Source: Ashinkailepas kermadecensis (Eukaryota; Arthropoda; Thecostraca; Neolepadidae). From it: DNA of 64,000 nt. Below are positions 55,079-64,000 of the stretch, piece by piece (position 1 is the stretch's first letter; each line of letters begins with the position of its first letter). The DNA is taken from contig JAOTOM010002640.1 in assembly GCA_034440615.1 (NCBI GenBank), positions 1 to 64,000 of the forward strand. Direction: 5' to 3'. Made by a program: the position numbers and the translations under genes. The notes beneath the pieces were generated by a model. It searched no databases. It had not been told where the DNA came from and was given only the letters and a program-made list of their open reading frames with translations.

Positions 55079-56416
55079 GGACCGGCCTGGTGGAAGATTT
55101 CCGAGATTACCAGGACGCTGTAGCAGCGGCAGGAGTAAAATTGGTGTTGATGCAGCCAGGTGACAATATGGTCAACACCGAGGACGGTATCAGTCGGCAC
55201 GCCCTGAAAGCGTTGGCAGACGATGGCCGGCGACCATACCTGGCGTCATTTAAGGAGGTAAAAGTGATCCGAGGCTCCGAAGAGCTGCTAACCAAGCAAT
55301 CCCTGACAGAAGCGAGGTGTGTGGCTTACAGTCTGCTGAAGTCGACGTGTGATGTCACGGCTCAACCGCAAGCGCGTGACAAGACGTGCGGCACGATCGA
55401 CACCGAACGCCTTATGGGAAACTGCATGAAGCTCGTGCCCCACATGCAACCGCACACACGGACGTTTTGGCTGGAGTTACTGGAGGAGGCACGGTGCCAA
55501 CCTTTCAGGGAGCATACAAGGAAAAGACCACGTGCAGGTGCGCCGGAGAAGAAAAGAGACTGAAAGCACAAGTAGTCTGGCAGGTGCTGAACGAGTGGAC
55601 GCATTGGAGTGATTCACTTCTGTCAGCCCCAAAATATGCCCATCTTCGTGCTATAGTATACCGATTAGTGGCATGCGACCCAATGATACTTGCAAAGTTT
55701 CTACAGGCGTGATATAAAGTATTTTATTTATGTTCCAAGTTTTTCACATACACGTTTCCCCATGTATGTGAACAGCTGCCCTAAATTACACATAACATGT
55801 TGATGTTGCTCTCCCAAGCGAAGCATATTGCCCTTTCGGAGGATTTTGCACTTCAGGAACTTAATGGCATTATTGTGCAATGTGTACTTTCACCTCCATT
55901 ATTCGCCGCCATTGGTATTCAGTTTCGGATAAAGATTTGGACGGTCTGTGGTATGTAAACAGTTCGCAAATATACAAGCATCCCAATTAAAGCTGGTGCC
56001 TTCCCATGTGGCCGGTTGTTCAGTGCAATCTGGAATCAAGGACAAGCGCCGCAAGTTAAATGTTGGTTGATAGCGAAGTCTAGCGATGAACTTGTTTGGT
56101 ATTCAAGAGTTTAAAATAAACGCATATTTAAATAGAAGATCGCAATTATTTGTATATCGCTCCTTGCAAGGAATCAACTTATGCCGTAGCAAATAGAGTA
56201 GCAGCATCTATGGCCTTTGCATAGGGCCATGGAAATATACAGGCTGGACTCGTGAGAAGAACCACTACATGCGGCTTTAATACATTTCCTTTCAAACAAC
56301 GTATGGGATTTTGACAGACCACCACCTACGTAATGGGCTTTGCCTGGAAGTTCACGAGCATGGCAATGAACGTGGGATTTTGACCCGCTTTTACGACGTA
56401 TGGGATTTTGCATTTG

Positions 56417-57514
56417 CATCACTGGTGAATATTGAGTTCCGAACCGGGTGCCCTAATACGTTTTTGAAATCACTCAAAATGTAAAGAAATTTTGAACATG
56501 TAATGTAGGTCAACAATTATATCCAGTCTTGAAGATTACAATGGTATGTTCTTTTGTGAAGATATTTACCCAAAAGCACAAATGACCTATGGCACAAATG
56601 ACAAAAACGTTCCTCCTGAACATTTTAAAATTCGCTAAGAAACTGACATGGGGTTTTGTCTTTGCATGGCAGTACCATGGTAATGTTAATTTGTCATTTT
56701 CTCTATTCAATTTGAAAGTAAGGACTTGGACCCCCACTGGCATTGTGAGAGATCTCCAGTTCTGGGTCACACATAGACACTTACAATGTGATGAAATTCA
56801 TTTTTGTTTCTGTGAAAATTGCAAGGTTTGCTATTCGAGAAGTCAAGGATGTGGTCCAGGTTTGGAATAGGTACCTACCTATATATGCATTTTCCTCATA
56901 TCCTATCAACTTCAAGGGCATTAGTAGAAACATGGAAATGTAACTCATCCAACCAATGTAGATCTGGCCCTGCCACAAGACCAGCTGCCATCTACCCAGG
57001 CCAGAGCGAATTATCAATTCTGGTTGAAGCACCCTAAAGCCCAAATAAATAAATAACTAACTAACTATCTACCCAGGCCAGAGTGCAAAGTATGGTGCTT
57101 TTGACGAGATCTTGTCTGTGTGGGGCAGCAGCCAGCAGCATAGTGGGAAACTTACTTGCCAGGTTGAGGTCAGAGTGTATACCGACTTCTTCCGGAGCAG
57201 AATCGGAGTAACCTGAGAACATTGTGCTCAGTGTGCAGGCATGCCATCTTGTCAGGGTTAAAATAATGGTTTTTCGTAAGGTGTGAGATGTCAAAGCGAG
57301 CAAAGTATGATGCCAAAATTTGCCATGGAATTAGTGTCATTTAAAATGCTTTTAATGTCTTTCAGACTCATATTTGAGCCAATGGTGTAGGTACTTATGA
57401 CTGCACCTTTATTATTTGTTTTGAGATTCATAATTTAGGAAGAGCTATATTTGGGATAGGATAATAATCCTATGCTATAAACTGGCAGTGAATGCCATAT
57501 CACATTATAGATAA
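56417..57514. other. No gene; partial repeats
   Basis: A CACCCTAAAGCCCAAATAAA SINE-tail remnant (about 57,031) and a piece of the R1/R2-type repeats (57,140-57,250). Nothing coding recognised. Confidence 0.45.
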
Positions 57515-57678
57515 TCCCTTGTGGCCTAGGGGTAAGATGCTCACCTCACAAGCGAAGATTGTGGGTTCGAGTCTCACCTGTCGCTACTCTTCGCCCACGG
57601 CCAATCTGCGGAGAGATTGGCGACGCTACATGACTCAACGGTCGATGTGTCGTAAAACCAATAACCAACCAACCAACC
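57515..57678 (+). mobile_element. tRNA-derived SINE
   Basis: Head CCCTTGTGGCCTAGGGGTAA (A box), GGGTTCGAGTCTCACC (B box), body CGCTACTCTTCGCCCACGGC and GGAGAGATTGGCGACGCTAC, end CGTAAAACCAATAACCAACC. Full-length copy of the family at 59,565. Confidence 0.8.
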
Positions 57679-57899
57679 TTTACCTGAAATTGCATTGCGA
57701 AATATTCATGTATTACCATTCCTTATCGAGAGCATGGACATGATACTTATAAGCGAGATACTGTTAGAAAGGAGACATGAAGACTTCATAAGTATGCATC
57801 AAAGAGCAGGATGCCGATACTTCTTGGAGACGGATGTCGATCGGGTGTTCAATAAGTTGTATATTCCACCCTATTTCATGAATAATTTAACACTGCGTC

Positions 57900-58150
57900 T
57901 TGCAAGCTCTGTTGGTGCATTGTTGTCTGCATTTCTGGTGATTGAGATTGAGAGAAGTGTATGAAGCTGTGGTCTGCCTACTGACTGCTACAAAAAGTTG
58001 TTAGTTTGAGTGGTAACCGTAAGTGGAATAACCAGCATTTTTGTGTGTCGTTCTGTGTTTGTGTTTATTTATATCTTTGTTCCCACATTTGTGTCAGAGT
58101 ACATGTGAAGCCCATCCTATCCAGTATGAACCTAGAGTGCAAGTACCTGT
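57900..58150. repeat. R1 and LINE 3' end, reversed
   Basis: Matches 40,700-40,935 and, reversed, 12,190-12,420. No frame. Confidence 0.65.
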
Positions 58151-58904
58151 TGTGGGCAGGCTGATAACCCACTGACACTTTACACAACTTTGAAAATAAC
58201 AAGAACAAGAAAATCAACAATTTGAGAAAACCACAAAAGTAAGCATCATGCATACATTTGTCTCAGTTGATAGCTGCCAAATTTGTTTGCTGCGCAAAAA
58301 TCCCCTGCTGCCAAATTTAGTTCAGGATCACATGAGCTTAAATATCTGTTCATGCACAATCTGTGGCCATAGAGTGGTGAGAAGTGGATCTGAATTTAGT
58401 TATGATGATTAAAAGATTCGACATTAAATGCAAATTCATAACTTGCTAATTCAAATAAATCCTGTTCCTATAGATATAGTCCTGCAGTCATGCTTTAGGT
58501 ACATCACACATGCAAAGCATAACTGGTATGTAAAATGCACAATTTAAAGTGTAACTCACATCCACATAATTGGCTGAAACTGAAGTAGAACTTCAAAAAA
58601 CACATCCACATTATGTTCCTGTCTTCACTTTTATATCATTGTCACAACACTTCATGACTGTACATTGTGTACAATATATGTAGGATTAACATTTCATGTC
58701 AGCATCTTTATGAACTTGACCAGGGCATGAATGTCAATAGACTGAAAGGTCAACACATGTATATTAAACATGAGCACAACTTTTAAACTATGAATCATAC
58801 ATTGTTTGAGCTTGACTAAACAACTTCAACCATCAAGACAGTTCAGAAAAGGAATATGTTGATATATCTATGTGATCTATGTGGATGTGATACTGATAAG
58901 ATTG
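58151..58904. other. No gene recognised
   Basis: AT-rich sequence without coding or structural signal. Confidence 0.45.
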
Positions 58905-59075
58905 GCTATGGTAGCACAATGGGCATGATTGGAGGAGTTTGGCATTTTTGAGGAGTGTGTTATGCAATATCAGGTGAATGATGCTAGATAGGCTGGGATA
59001 TATAGTTCCCTTGGAACTTGAGATAATGGATTGATTTGGGTGTTAGCATGTACTTTTCTGGTATCTTTTCTAGAT
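58905..59075 (+). repeat. LINE 3' untranslated fragment
   Basis: CTATGGTAGCACAATGGGCA..GTTATGCAATATCAGGTGAA..GGGATATATAGTTCC matches the 3' part of the LINE at 52,830-53,015. Confidence 0.75.
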
Positions 59076-59564
59076 GTGGCATAAATACTGGAGTAATCAT
59101 GTTGATGGAAATAATTTTTCACACTTCATAAAATTATCTTACCTAATGCACATGTTCTAGGCATGCTATTTCAGAGTTTACTTGCACCACTTCCTTAGGA
59201 GAAGTAAACAGCCAGGCAGCAGAGAAGTAAACAGCAGACTTGTCTAGCAACTTTGCAATTATGTTATGTACTAGTATGTGCAAGCTATATGAGCCTTAAT
59301 TTTTTATATATTGCATTATTCCTGTTCTCATGAATTACAATTTCAGTTAAAAAAGAACGTTCTACAACAAGTGCCAGCTTTGTTTTAAATATGTAAATTG
59401 GGTCCATCCCTCCCTCTCCCTCCACAGTATGCTAACCTACCCTCAATCATTGATCCCCCTAACCAAGCTGGCACACACTAAATACAAATGTTTTTTGGGG
59501 CAACTTTGTTCTTCAAAAAGGTGCTTTGCCCCTCCCACAACTAACTTCATAAAGTGACACCCAT

Positions 59565-59721
59565 CGGGGACGAGTGGTCTAGGGGTAAGATGCTCGTCTC
59601 ACAATCGAAAGATTGTGGGTTCGAGTCTCACCTGTCGCTACTCTTCGCCCGCGACCAATCGGCGTGAGAGATTGGCGACGCTATATGACTCAGCGGTCGA
59701 CGTGTCGTAAAACCAATAACC
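59565..59721 (+). mobile_element. Full-length tRNA-derived SINE with perfect 14-bp TSD
   Basis: Head GGGGACGAGTGGTCTAGGGG, TAAGATGCTCGTCTC, B box GGGTTCGAGTCTCAC, body TCTTCGCCCGCGACCAATCG and tail ACGCTATATGACTCAGCGGT, CGACGTGTCGTAAAACCAAT AACC. AAAGTGACACCCAT is duplicated exactly on both sides (59,551-59,564 and 59,722-59,735), so the insertion is young. This copy defines the family: 157 bp, A box tRNA-Pro-like. Confidence 0.9.
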
Positions 59722-59735
59722 AAAGTGACACCCAT

Positions 59736-61608
59736 GAGCCATGTTGTTTTTACTATTACCTGTTAATATGAAGTCCTAAAGTACTAACAGCTTGAATTTT
59801 ATAGTTCAATTATTTTTCAAAATGCTATCCTCTGAGTGCTGGTATATCAAAATATGTGAGATGCTCTTGGTTCCTGCCAGGGGGGGGGGGACTGAGCCCT
59901 GTCTTGCTAGCTCAAGAAGAATGGTGCAGGGCTTTGAACTCCAGAGTCCCTAGGTTTTGCTGCCAGTGGTTAAATTCCATGAGGACTACATAAGTGTGTT
60001 GATCTAGCTGAATCATTTGTTGCTAAGAGGAGTACTAGGTTCAACACTAGCAAACTGCATGCATGCATCTGATTTCCAAAGATTTCAGCATTAATGCAAG
60101 GGATTTTTGAAACCCAAAACTAATTCACATGGGAGTGACTGCTTTGAAGTGGGTCGGTGAATTTGGTGTCTAGAACATTATAGCCTGTGATCTCGGTGAT
60201 GTCACATCGAAAACCTAAAGGGATTTGTACTATAGTGTGAATATGCTCTGGTAGGGTAGCTGCATTGTTTGAAGCATAGTGCAGTGCCATGTATGATGCA
60301 TAACTGTGGAACGATACTGTGAACAGAGGGGTAGTAAAGTAGTTAGACGTGGCTTACCATTTCCGTCCCTGAAGATACTATTTCATTTACCATGGTGGCA
60401 GCATAGGCATGTAATGTGTCAATTATGCCATGTACCCTCATTTTAAATTGTGCTAAATAACAAGATTATCCTGTATATCTTTGTTATGAAGGGTAGCAAT
60501 GCATTGGCTACAGCATTGTGAACAGCAACATAGATAGACAAGATATTGTTATAAATGAGCAAGTGTGGTGTGATTAACTGTAACCTTGAAAATTGTGCAC
60601 ACATAGATGGTGTGTTGGCTAGATACCAGCAACATGTTGAAAGCAAATGATAAAAAATGATATGGAAAACGTTTTATTGACATGCTGATGCCACCATCTG
60701 TACTCAGCGTTGGAAATGCCCGGCTGTTTTGGACGCCCTCTCCGGAGGGGGCGGGTAGGCACATAGGCCCTTCTTTCACGTTGCAGGCAAGGTCGACCGA
60801 ACGACCTTGACCGGTCGCCGCACGGCTCCCTGTCAAGTGAGCGAGCAGGCCGGTCCGGTGGTAGCGTGCAAGAATGGACTATGAACTATTTTTGTTCTCC
60901 GGAGCATACGTCCAGAAGTGTCCAGCATTTCCGACCCTGTGTGTACTTGCAATTTGTCATAGCAGACAAAATTGAGTTGGCATTATAATGTTTACATACA
61001 CATACACAATGCCTCTGTAAACCACGGAGGTATGTGCCCAACATGCGAGATGTGTACATTAATGTTTGTGTTTGGTGCAATATTGGCACACCTGTGTTGT
61101 TGGACATGTGCTACCACTTGTGCAGGCATGAAATAAGTTAGTGTCATGCTCATGGTTATTTCTGAACAACCTTTCATACATTGCGGTCGGACGCGTTTTT
61201 CGCATCGAAATACAGCTCGTGGTCGCAAATTCTCGTTTCCCAACCGTATTTATAAGGACCGTGACTTATGCCTAACATGACCAATTTTTCATGTGTGTGA
61301 TTGTGTGCATGTGCACTACTTTTGGTGCGGCAACAAAATCACAACTAGAAAGGCTTGATGAGATTCAGCATACATTTTGGTTAAAGTGTCAAGTGTAAAG
61401 TTTTGGTTAAAGTGTATAGTGTTTGGCCAAGGCATGTTTTAGGGTATCAGTATTGACTTCTGAGCGCTGACACGCCACCAAAAACTGATTGCACTACAAA
61501 ACAGAAAAAAAAGCTTTCATGCCCTGCTAGACTTATAGGACCTAAATGGGTGGGCTGATACTGGCAGATTGATTCCAAATATGGTCAGTGCAAGGTATTG
61601 CTTCGGGG
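59736..61608. other. No gene recognised
   Basis: A GC-richer patch at 60,720-60,860 holds no coding signal I can name. The rest is AT-rich and unassigned. Confidence 0.45.
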
Positions 61609-61700
61609 GATCTGGAAGTAGGATATTCAGATATACAATATGAAGTAGTGACTAGATGAAATTGAATATAAAAAAAAATACCTGGGCCTGTTATCTTAAA
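61609..61700 (+). pseudogene. LINE fragment
   Basis: GGATATTCAGATATACAATA and the following AAATTGAATATAAAAA..TACCTGGGCCTG correspond to the FRYTMGGRELDVIEEERDLG segment of the LINE at 52,110-52,185, much decayed. Confidence 0.5.
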
Positions 61701-61935
61701 GGGAATATGAAATCATATGAGCGAATGCTTCGCCCTTGCTCTCAATATATTCTTGTCCTAGTGTGAGTTGTATTTGTTGTCATTTAAACAGTATTTTTCT
61801 CATAATGAAAGTTCAGGTGCTAAAGTATAAGGCAGAAGAAAATGTGTCATTTTGACACAGGTGACTTTCATAAATTACAATGGCTGCCATTCCTGCTCGA
61901 TGTTACCAATTTCTGAGCATAGATTGTGTTAGTGA

Positions 61936-61966
<31 letters not shown>
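61936..61966. repeat. Short (AT)n microsatellite
   Basis: About 30 bp of TA repeats. Confidence 0.9.
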
Positions 61967-61973
<7 letters not shown>

Positions 61974-63219
61974 TTGGATTTGGACGCATCCAATATGAAA
62001 TTGACGGTCACACAATTTACTAAGTCACTTGGCCGCACATTGTGTGTATCCAAATTCCATTCATTTTGACATCAGGTTACAGATAATCTAGTTCTGCCAT
62101 TAAGATGAAAATACAGTTGAAATTTTGCATTGGAGCTTCAAGGAAACTTTAGGAACACATATCAGATGCCAGCATTTCTCAGAGGTTAGCAAAAAGACTA
62201 CTCGAAAGTGATAATGCGACTATTTGTTACGTGAAAGCGAAACAAGGCTGACAAGGATCTAACTAAGTATGTAATTATTTGCTTCGATAAATGTCGTCTT
62301 GCACCTTAAATGCCGAATTCAGTTTCGCTGACGTCCATGACTAAACGTCAGAACGTCCATGGGTCTATCTGTTTCGGGACACGATGTTTTCACCTCATCG
62401 CTTTCTGGCCGTAGCAATGCTGAGGTCGTGCTGCGTGTCTTGTGACAAACCAGTGCTGGTAGTGTCGCTGCCAGTCCCTAGTTATGATGGGCTTTGTATT
62501 GTCATTCCCCGCTGACTCGTGAATACAGGGTAGGTGTGGATCGCTATAGTCCACCGGCAGTAAATTTGCGATACAGGAATTGTATCATAAACACATCGCA
62601 TCACGGATAATTAGTACAGGCTGTGGTAGTCAAAATTGGATACAAGTACAAAATGGCTTTAATGTAATGCTTGAGAGTGACGACTATTTCTACTTCCGCA
62701 GGTGCTTGTTTCTACAATCATCACTTCATGGTCTGCGTTGACAGACGTGTGAAGATTTTCTGAACGAGTTAATGATATTCCAGATTCATGTCGTAGCACA
62801 TGTAGGAAAAACCTCCACTACAACTTCTCAGGACCCAGGAAGTGTCTTCAAATACGATATTATTCAGCACAATACCACGCAGCAATGTTTTTAGTACCTT
62901 TGTTAAATATATAGTTTTATGCTCTCTGTACATTTCGAGTAGTTTCAGTCAGATAATCAGGAATTTGTTGGCTGTGAAGTTCCAGGGGTAGCTATTGTAT
63001 AATATCCCCGTTCGGTTCTGCTTGTCTGCCGTTCTACATACATTCCTCGGTCCCCTAGGGAGAATCTCTAGAAACAGGTGCAAAAACACACAACACTCTT
63101 GCCCGAACTCTGATAGCTGATCATTCGGCACGTAGCACCCATATCAGACCATCAATAGCTTACATTCAATTGCGTTAGACCATCTAGCACAGCACTAAGT
63201 CACCTTCATAGTTCCGTGA
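61967..63219. other. Upstream flank of TMEM183, nothing recognised
   Basis: AT-rich until about 63,215, then sharply GC-rich. No TATA box stands out. The promoter of the next gene is presumably at the GC transition. Confidence 0.4.
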
Positions 63220-63273
63220 TCACCGGCACCGTGTGGCACCTCTCCACCGCCGGACATAGGTGGCGATCGGCCG

Positions 63274-64000
63274 ATGCCGCACCTCTGGCTCAGCCGGCGA
63301 TCGCGCAAACACCGGCCCGCCGGCGACCCGACGATCGCCGACAGCGCCAACGCCCGGCTGCCCGCCCAGCGCGTTCGCAAGTGTCGCAGCGGCGCCGTGG
63401 CCGCGGCCGGCGATGTGCCCGAGCGCTGGGACGAGGTGGCGGACGAGCCGGACGAGCCCGGCCGGCAGCTGGTGGCGGACACGCGCCGCGGCGGCCGCAG
63501 GTCGCCGGCCGGCGGTGGCCGCCGCTACCCGCCCGAGCTGTGGTACCTGGTCGGCCGGCACGTGGCCGCTGAGGACGTGGCGCTGTTCGCGGCTATCTGC
63601 CGGGACGCGTACCGCGCCACCCTGACGCAGCCGTTCTGGACGCGGCTGTACTGGCGCCACTGGGCGTCGCCGACGCCGCTGGCGGCGCCCGACTGGCTGC
63701 ACGAGCGGCGCGGCTGCCGTGCCGCCGTCGTGCGCGCCCTGCACCGCACGCACGCGCCGCTGCGGGCGCGCCGGCAGCGCGTCGCCGACGGCGGCGACAC
63801 TGCGCGCCTGGTGGGCGCCACGTGCGCGAACATGGGCCGCGCGCCGGCCGGCGCCGACAACTGGCTCTACTGCTTCGTGTTCCGCCGTGGCGCCGCCAAC
63901 TATCACCGGCGCTTGGCGCCACCGCAGCGGTGCGACGTGCGCGACGCGCGCGAGGCGCTCTTCGAGAACGCCGACGACGGCACCACCGGGCTGCTGGTGA
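63274..64000 (+). CDS. TMEM183: Transmembrane protein 183 homologue (5' part)
   Basis: 242 codons are visible and the gene runs off the window. TMEM183 is a conserved animal membrane protein of little-known function with an F-box-like region. Alignment with the vertebrate protein is collinear: DPTIADSANARL near the N-terminus, then YPPELWYLVGRHVAAEDVAL, FAAICRDAYRATLTQPFWTR and LYWRHW, the F-box-like core, then RGCRAAVVRALHRTHAPL, and a WLYCFVFRR segment near the right edge. The transmembrane helix expected further on lies outside. The ATG at 63,274 is the first in a frame closed by TGA at 63,217. Very high GC, and other frames are also open for that reason. CTGCTG|GTGA at the edge could be a splice donor. 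Confidence 0.85.
   Translation, partial: MPHLWLSRRSRKHRPAGDPTIADSANARLPAQRVRKCRSGAVAAAGDVPERWDEVADEPDEPGRQLVADTRRGGRRSPAGGGRRYPPELWYLVGRHVAAEDVALFAAICRDAYRATLTQPFWTRLYWRHWASPTPLAAPDWLHERRGCRAAVVRALHRTHAPLRARRQRVADGGDTARLVGATCANMGRAPAGADNWLYCFVFRRGAANYHRRLAPPQRCDVRDAREALFENADDGTTGLLV

Larger units (their letters stand above)
53150..55712 (+). pseudogene. DUF7869-like transposon-derived gene, broken
   Basis: Successive open frames read, in order: a disordered repeat region; a nuclear-localisation-like RPPKKRARTESE; VVQVCKGFFLTTLGFSEENG; a KRGSHSSR and HIHSFHPIKHHY segment; VCEAHSEHLKEA; an acidic-residue motif VYISADMMKVYMIPQLP with LFTRRMTCFNETF; TCVLWHDGMVGCG; VIWLDNCAAQN; and LRFFEPGHTSMSADAVH. 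This order and wording match a large, poorly characterised eukaryotic family often labelled DUF7869, which has an RNase H-like, transposase-like look. The gene is dead: there is a stop at 53,743, frame changes near 53,514, 53,538, 54,062, 54,430 and 54,810, and a stop at about 54,865. The biochemical role is unknown, and the family name is from memory of motifs only. Confidence 0.6.
51847..56416. mobile_element. Decayed transposon-like unit with CAAAATCCCATACG repeats
   Basis: A 14-bp motif recurs at both ends of the unit. On the left it reads CAAAATCCATATGT (51,847), CAAAACCCATTAC (51,887), AAAATCCCATACGTTG (51,916), CAAAACCCACTATG (52,024) and CAAAACCCATACGTTG (53,078). On the right it is reversed: GACGTATGGGATTTTG (53,138), AACGTATGGGATTTTG (56,298), ACGTAATGGGCTTTG (56,328), AACGTGGGATTTTG (56,369) and GACGTATGGGATTTTG (56,395). 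Between them lie the broken gene at 53,150-55,712 and an inserted LINE. The opposed subterminal repeats suggest transposase binding sites. The exact ends are not defined. Confidence 0.5.

Noticed and set aside
59567..59640. Possible functional tRNA gene
   Set aside because: A and B boxes are present but the acceptor and anticodon arms do not pair properly, the unit has a SINE body and tail, and a target duplication flanks it.
63220..63906. 228-codon minus-strand frame opposite TMEM183
   Set aside because: Arises from very high GC content; the plus-strand frame has clear family similarity.

Overview
This is a stretch of animal nuclear DNA dominated by repeats. The genes are spliced (canonical GT..AG introns in LIPT2), the exons are GC-rich, and the surroundings are full of transposons, minisatellites and long (AT)n tracts. 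Short interstitial runs of TTAGG/CCTAA (about 16,070, 16,225, 33,120 and 33,210) match the arthropod telomere unit. I therefore favour an arthropod, possibly a crustacean, but cannot name the species.

Layout. Positions 1-10,881 hold three diverged copies of one segment (1-3,411; 3,423-5,247; 7,034-10,881). Each carries minus-strand exon remnants of an SRCAP/Domino/Swr1-type SWI2/SNF2 ATPase plus a GC-rich minisatellite in the adjoining intron, and every copy is broken in a different way. Positions 10,882-20,094 are LINE fragments, foldback repeats, satellites and simple repeats. Positions 20,095-26,499 are a nearly intact Ty3/gypsy LTR retrotransposon (two 199-bp LTRs differing at two positions, leucine-tRNA-type primer site, gag, and a -1 frame pol), inserted inside an (AT)n microsatellite. 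Positions 26,500-34,880 are hAT-like non-autonomous elements, a foldback, a repeat array and minisatellites.

The recognisable host genes all lie between about 34.9 and 48.8 kb, plus one at the right edge: GOT2 (mitochondrial aspartate aminotransferase, one coding exon), MRPS12 (mitochondrial ribosomal protein uS12m), SDHAF1 (succinate dehydrogenase assembly factor 1), LIPT2 (octanoyl transferase, three exons), and the 5' part of a TMEM183 homologue running off the right end. The first four are all nuclear genes for mitochondrial proteins on the plus strand: one enzyme of the malate-aspartate shuttle, one ribosomal protein, one complex II assembly factor and the first enzyme of protein lipoylation. 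They share a compartment, not one pathway.

Positions 51,847-56,416 hold the most unusual feature: a decayed transposon-like gene with the WLDNC..QN and GHTxMSAD motifs of the poorly described DUF7869-like family. Around it are repeated copies of a CAAAATCCCATACG motif, facing one way on the left and the other way on the right. A LINE has inserted into it, and so has a 57-bp SINE tail with a perfect 15-bp target duplication that keeps the reading frame open. A tRNA-derived SINE family, sharing a hairpin-forming 3' tail with many tail-only copies, is scattered across the window.
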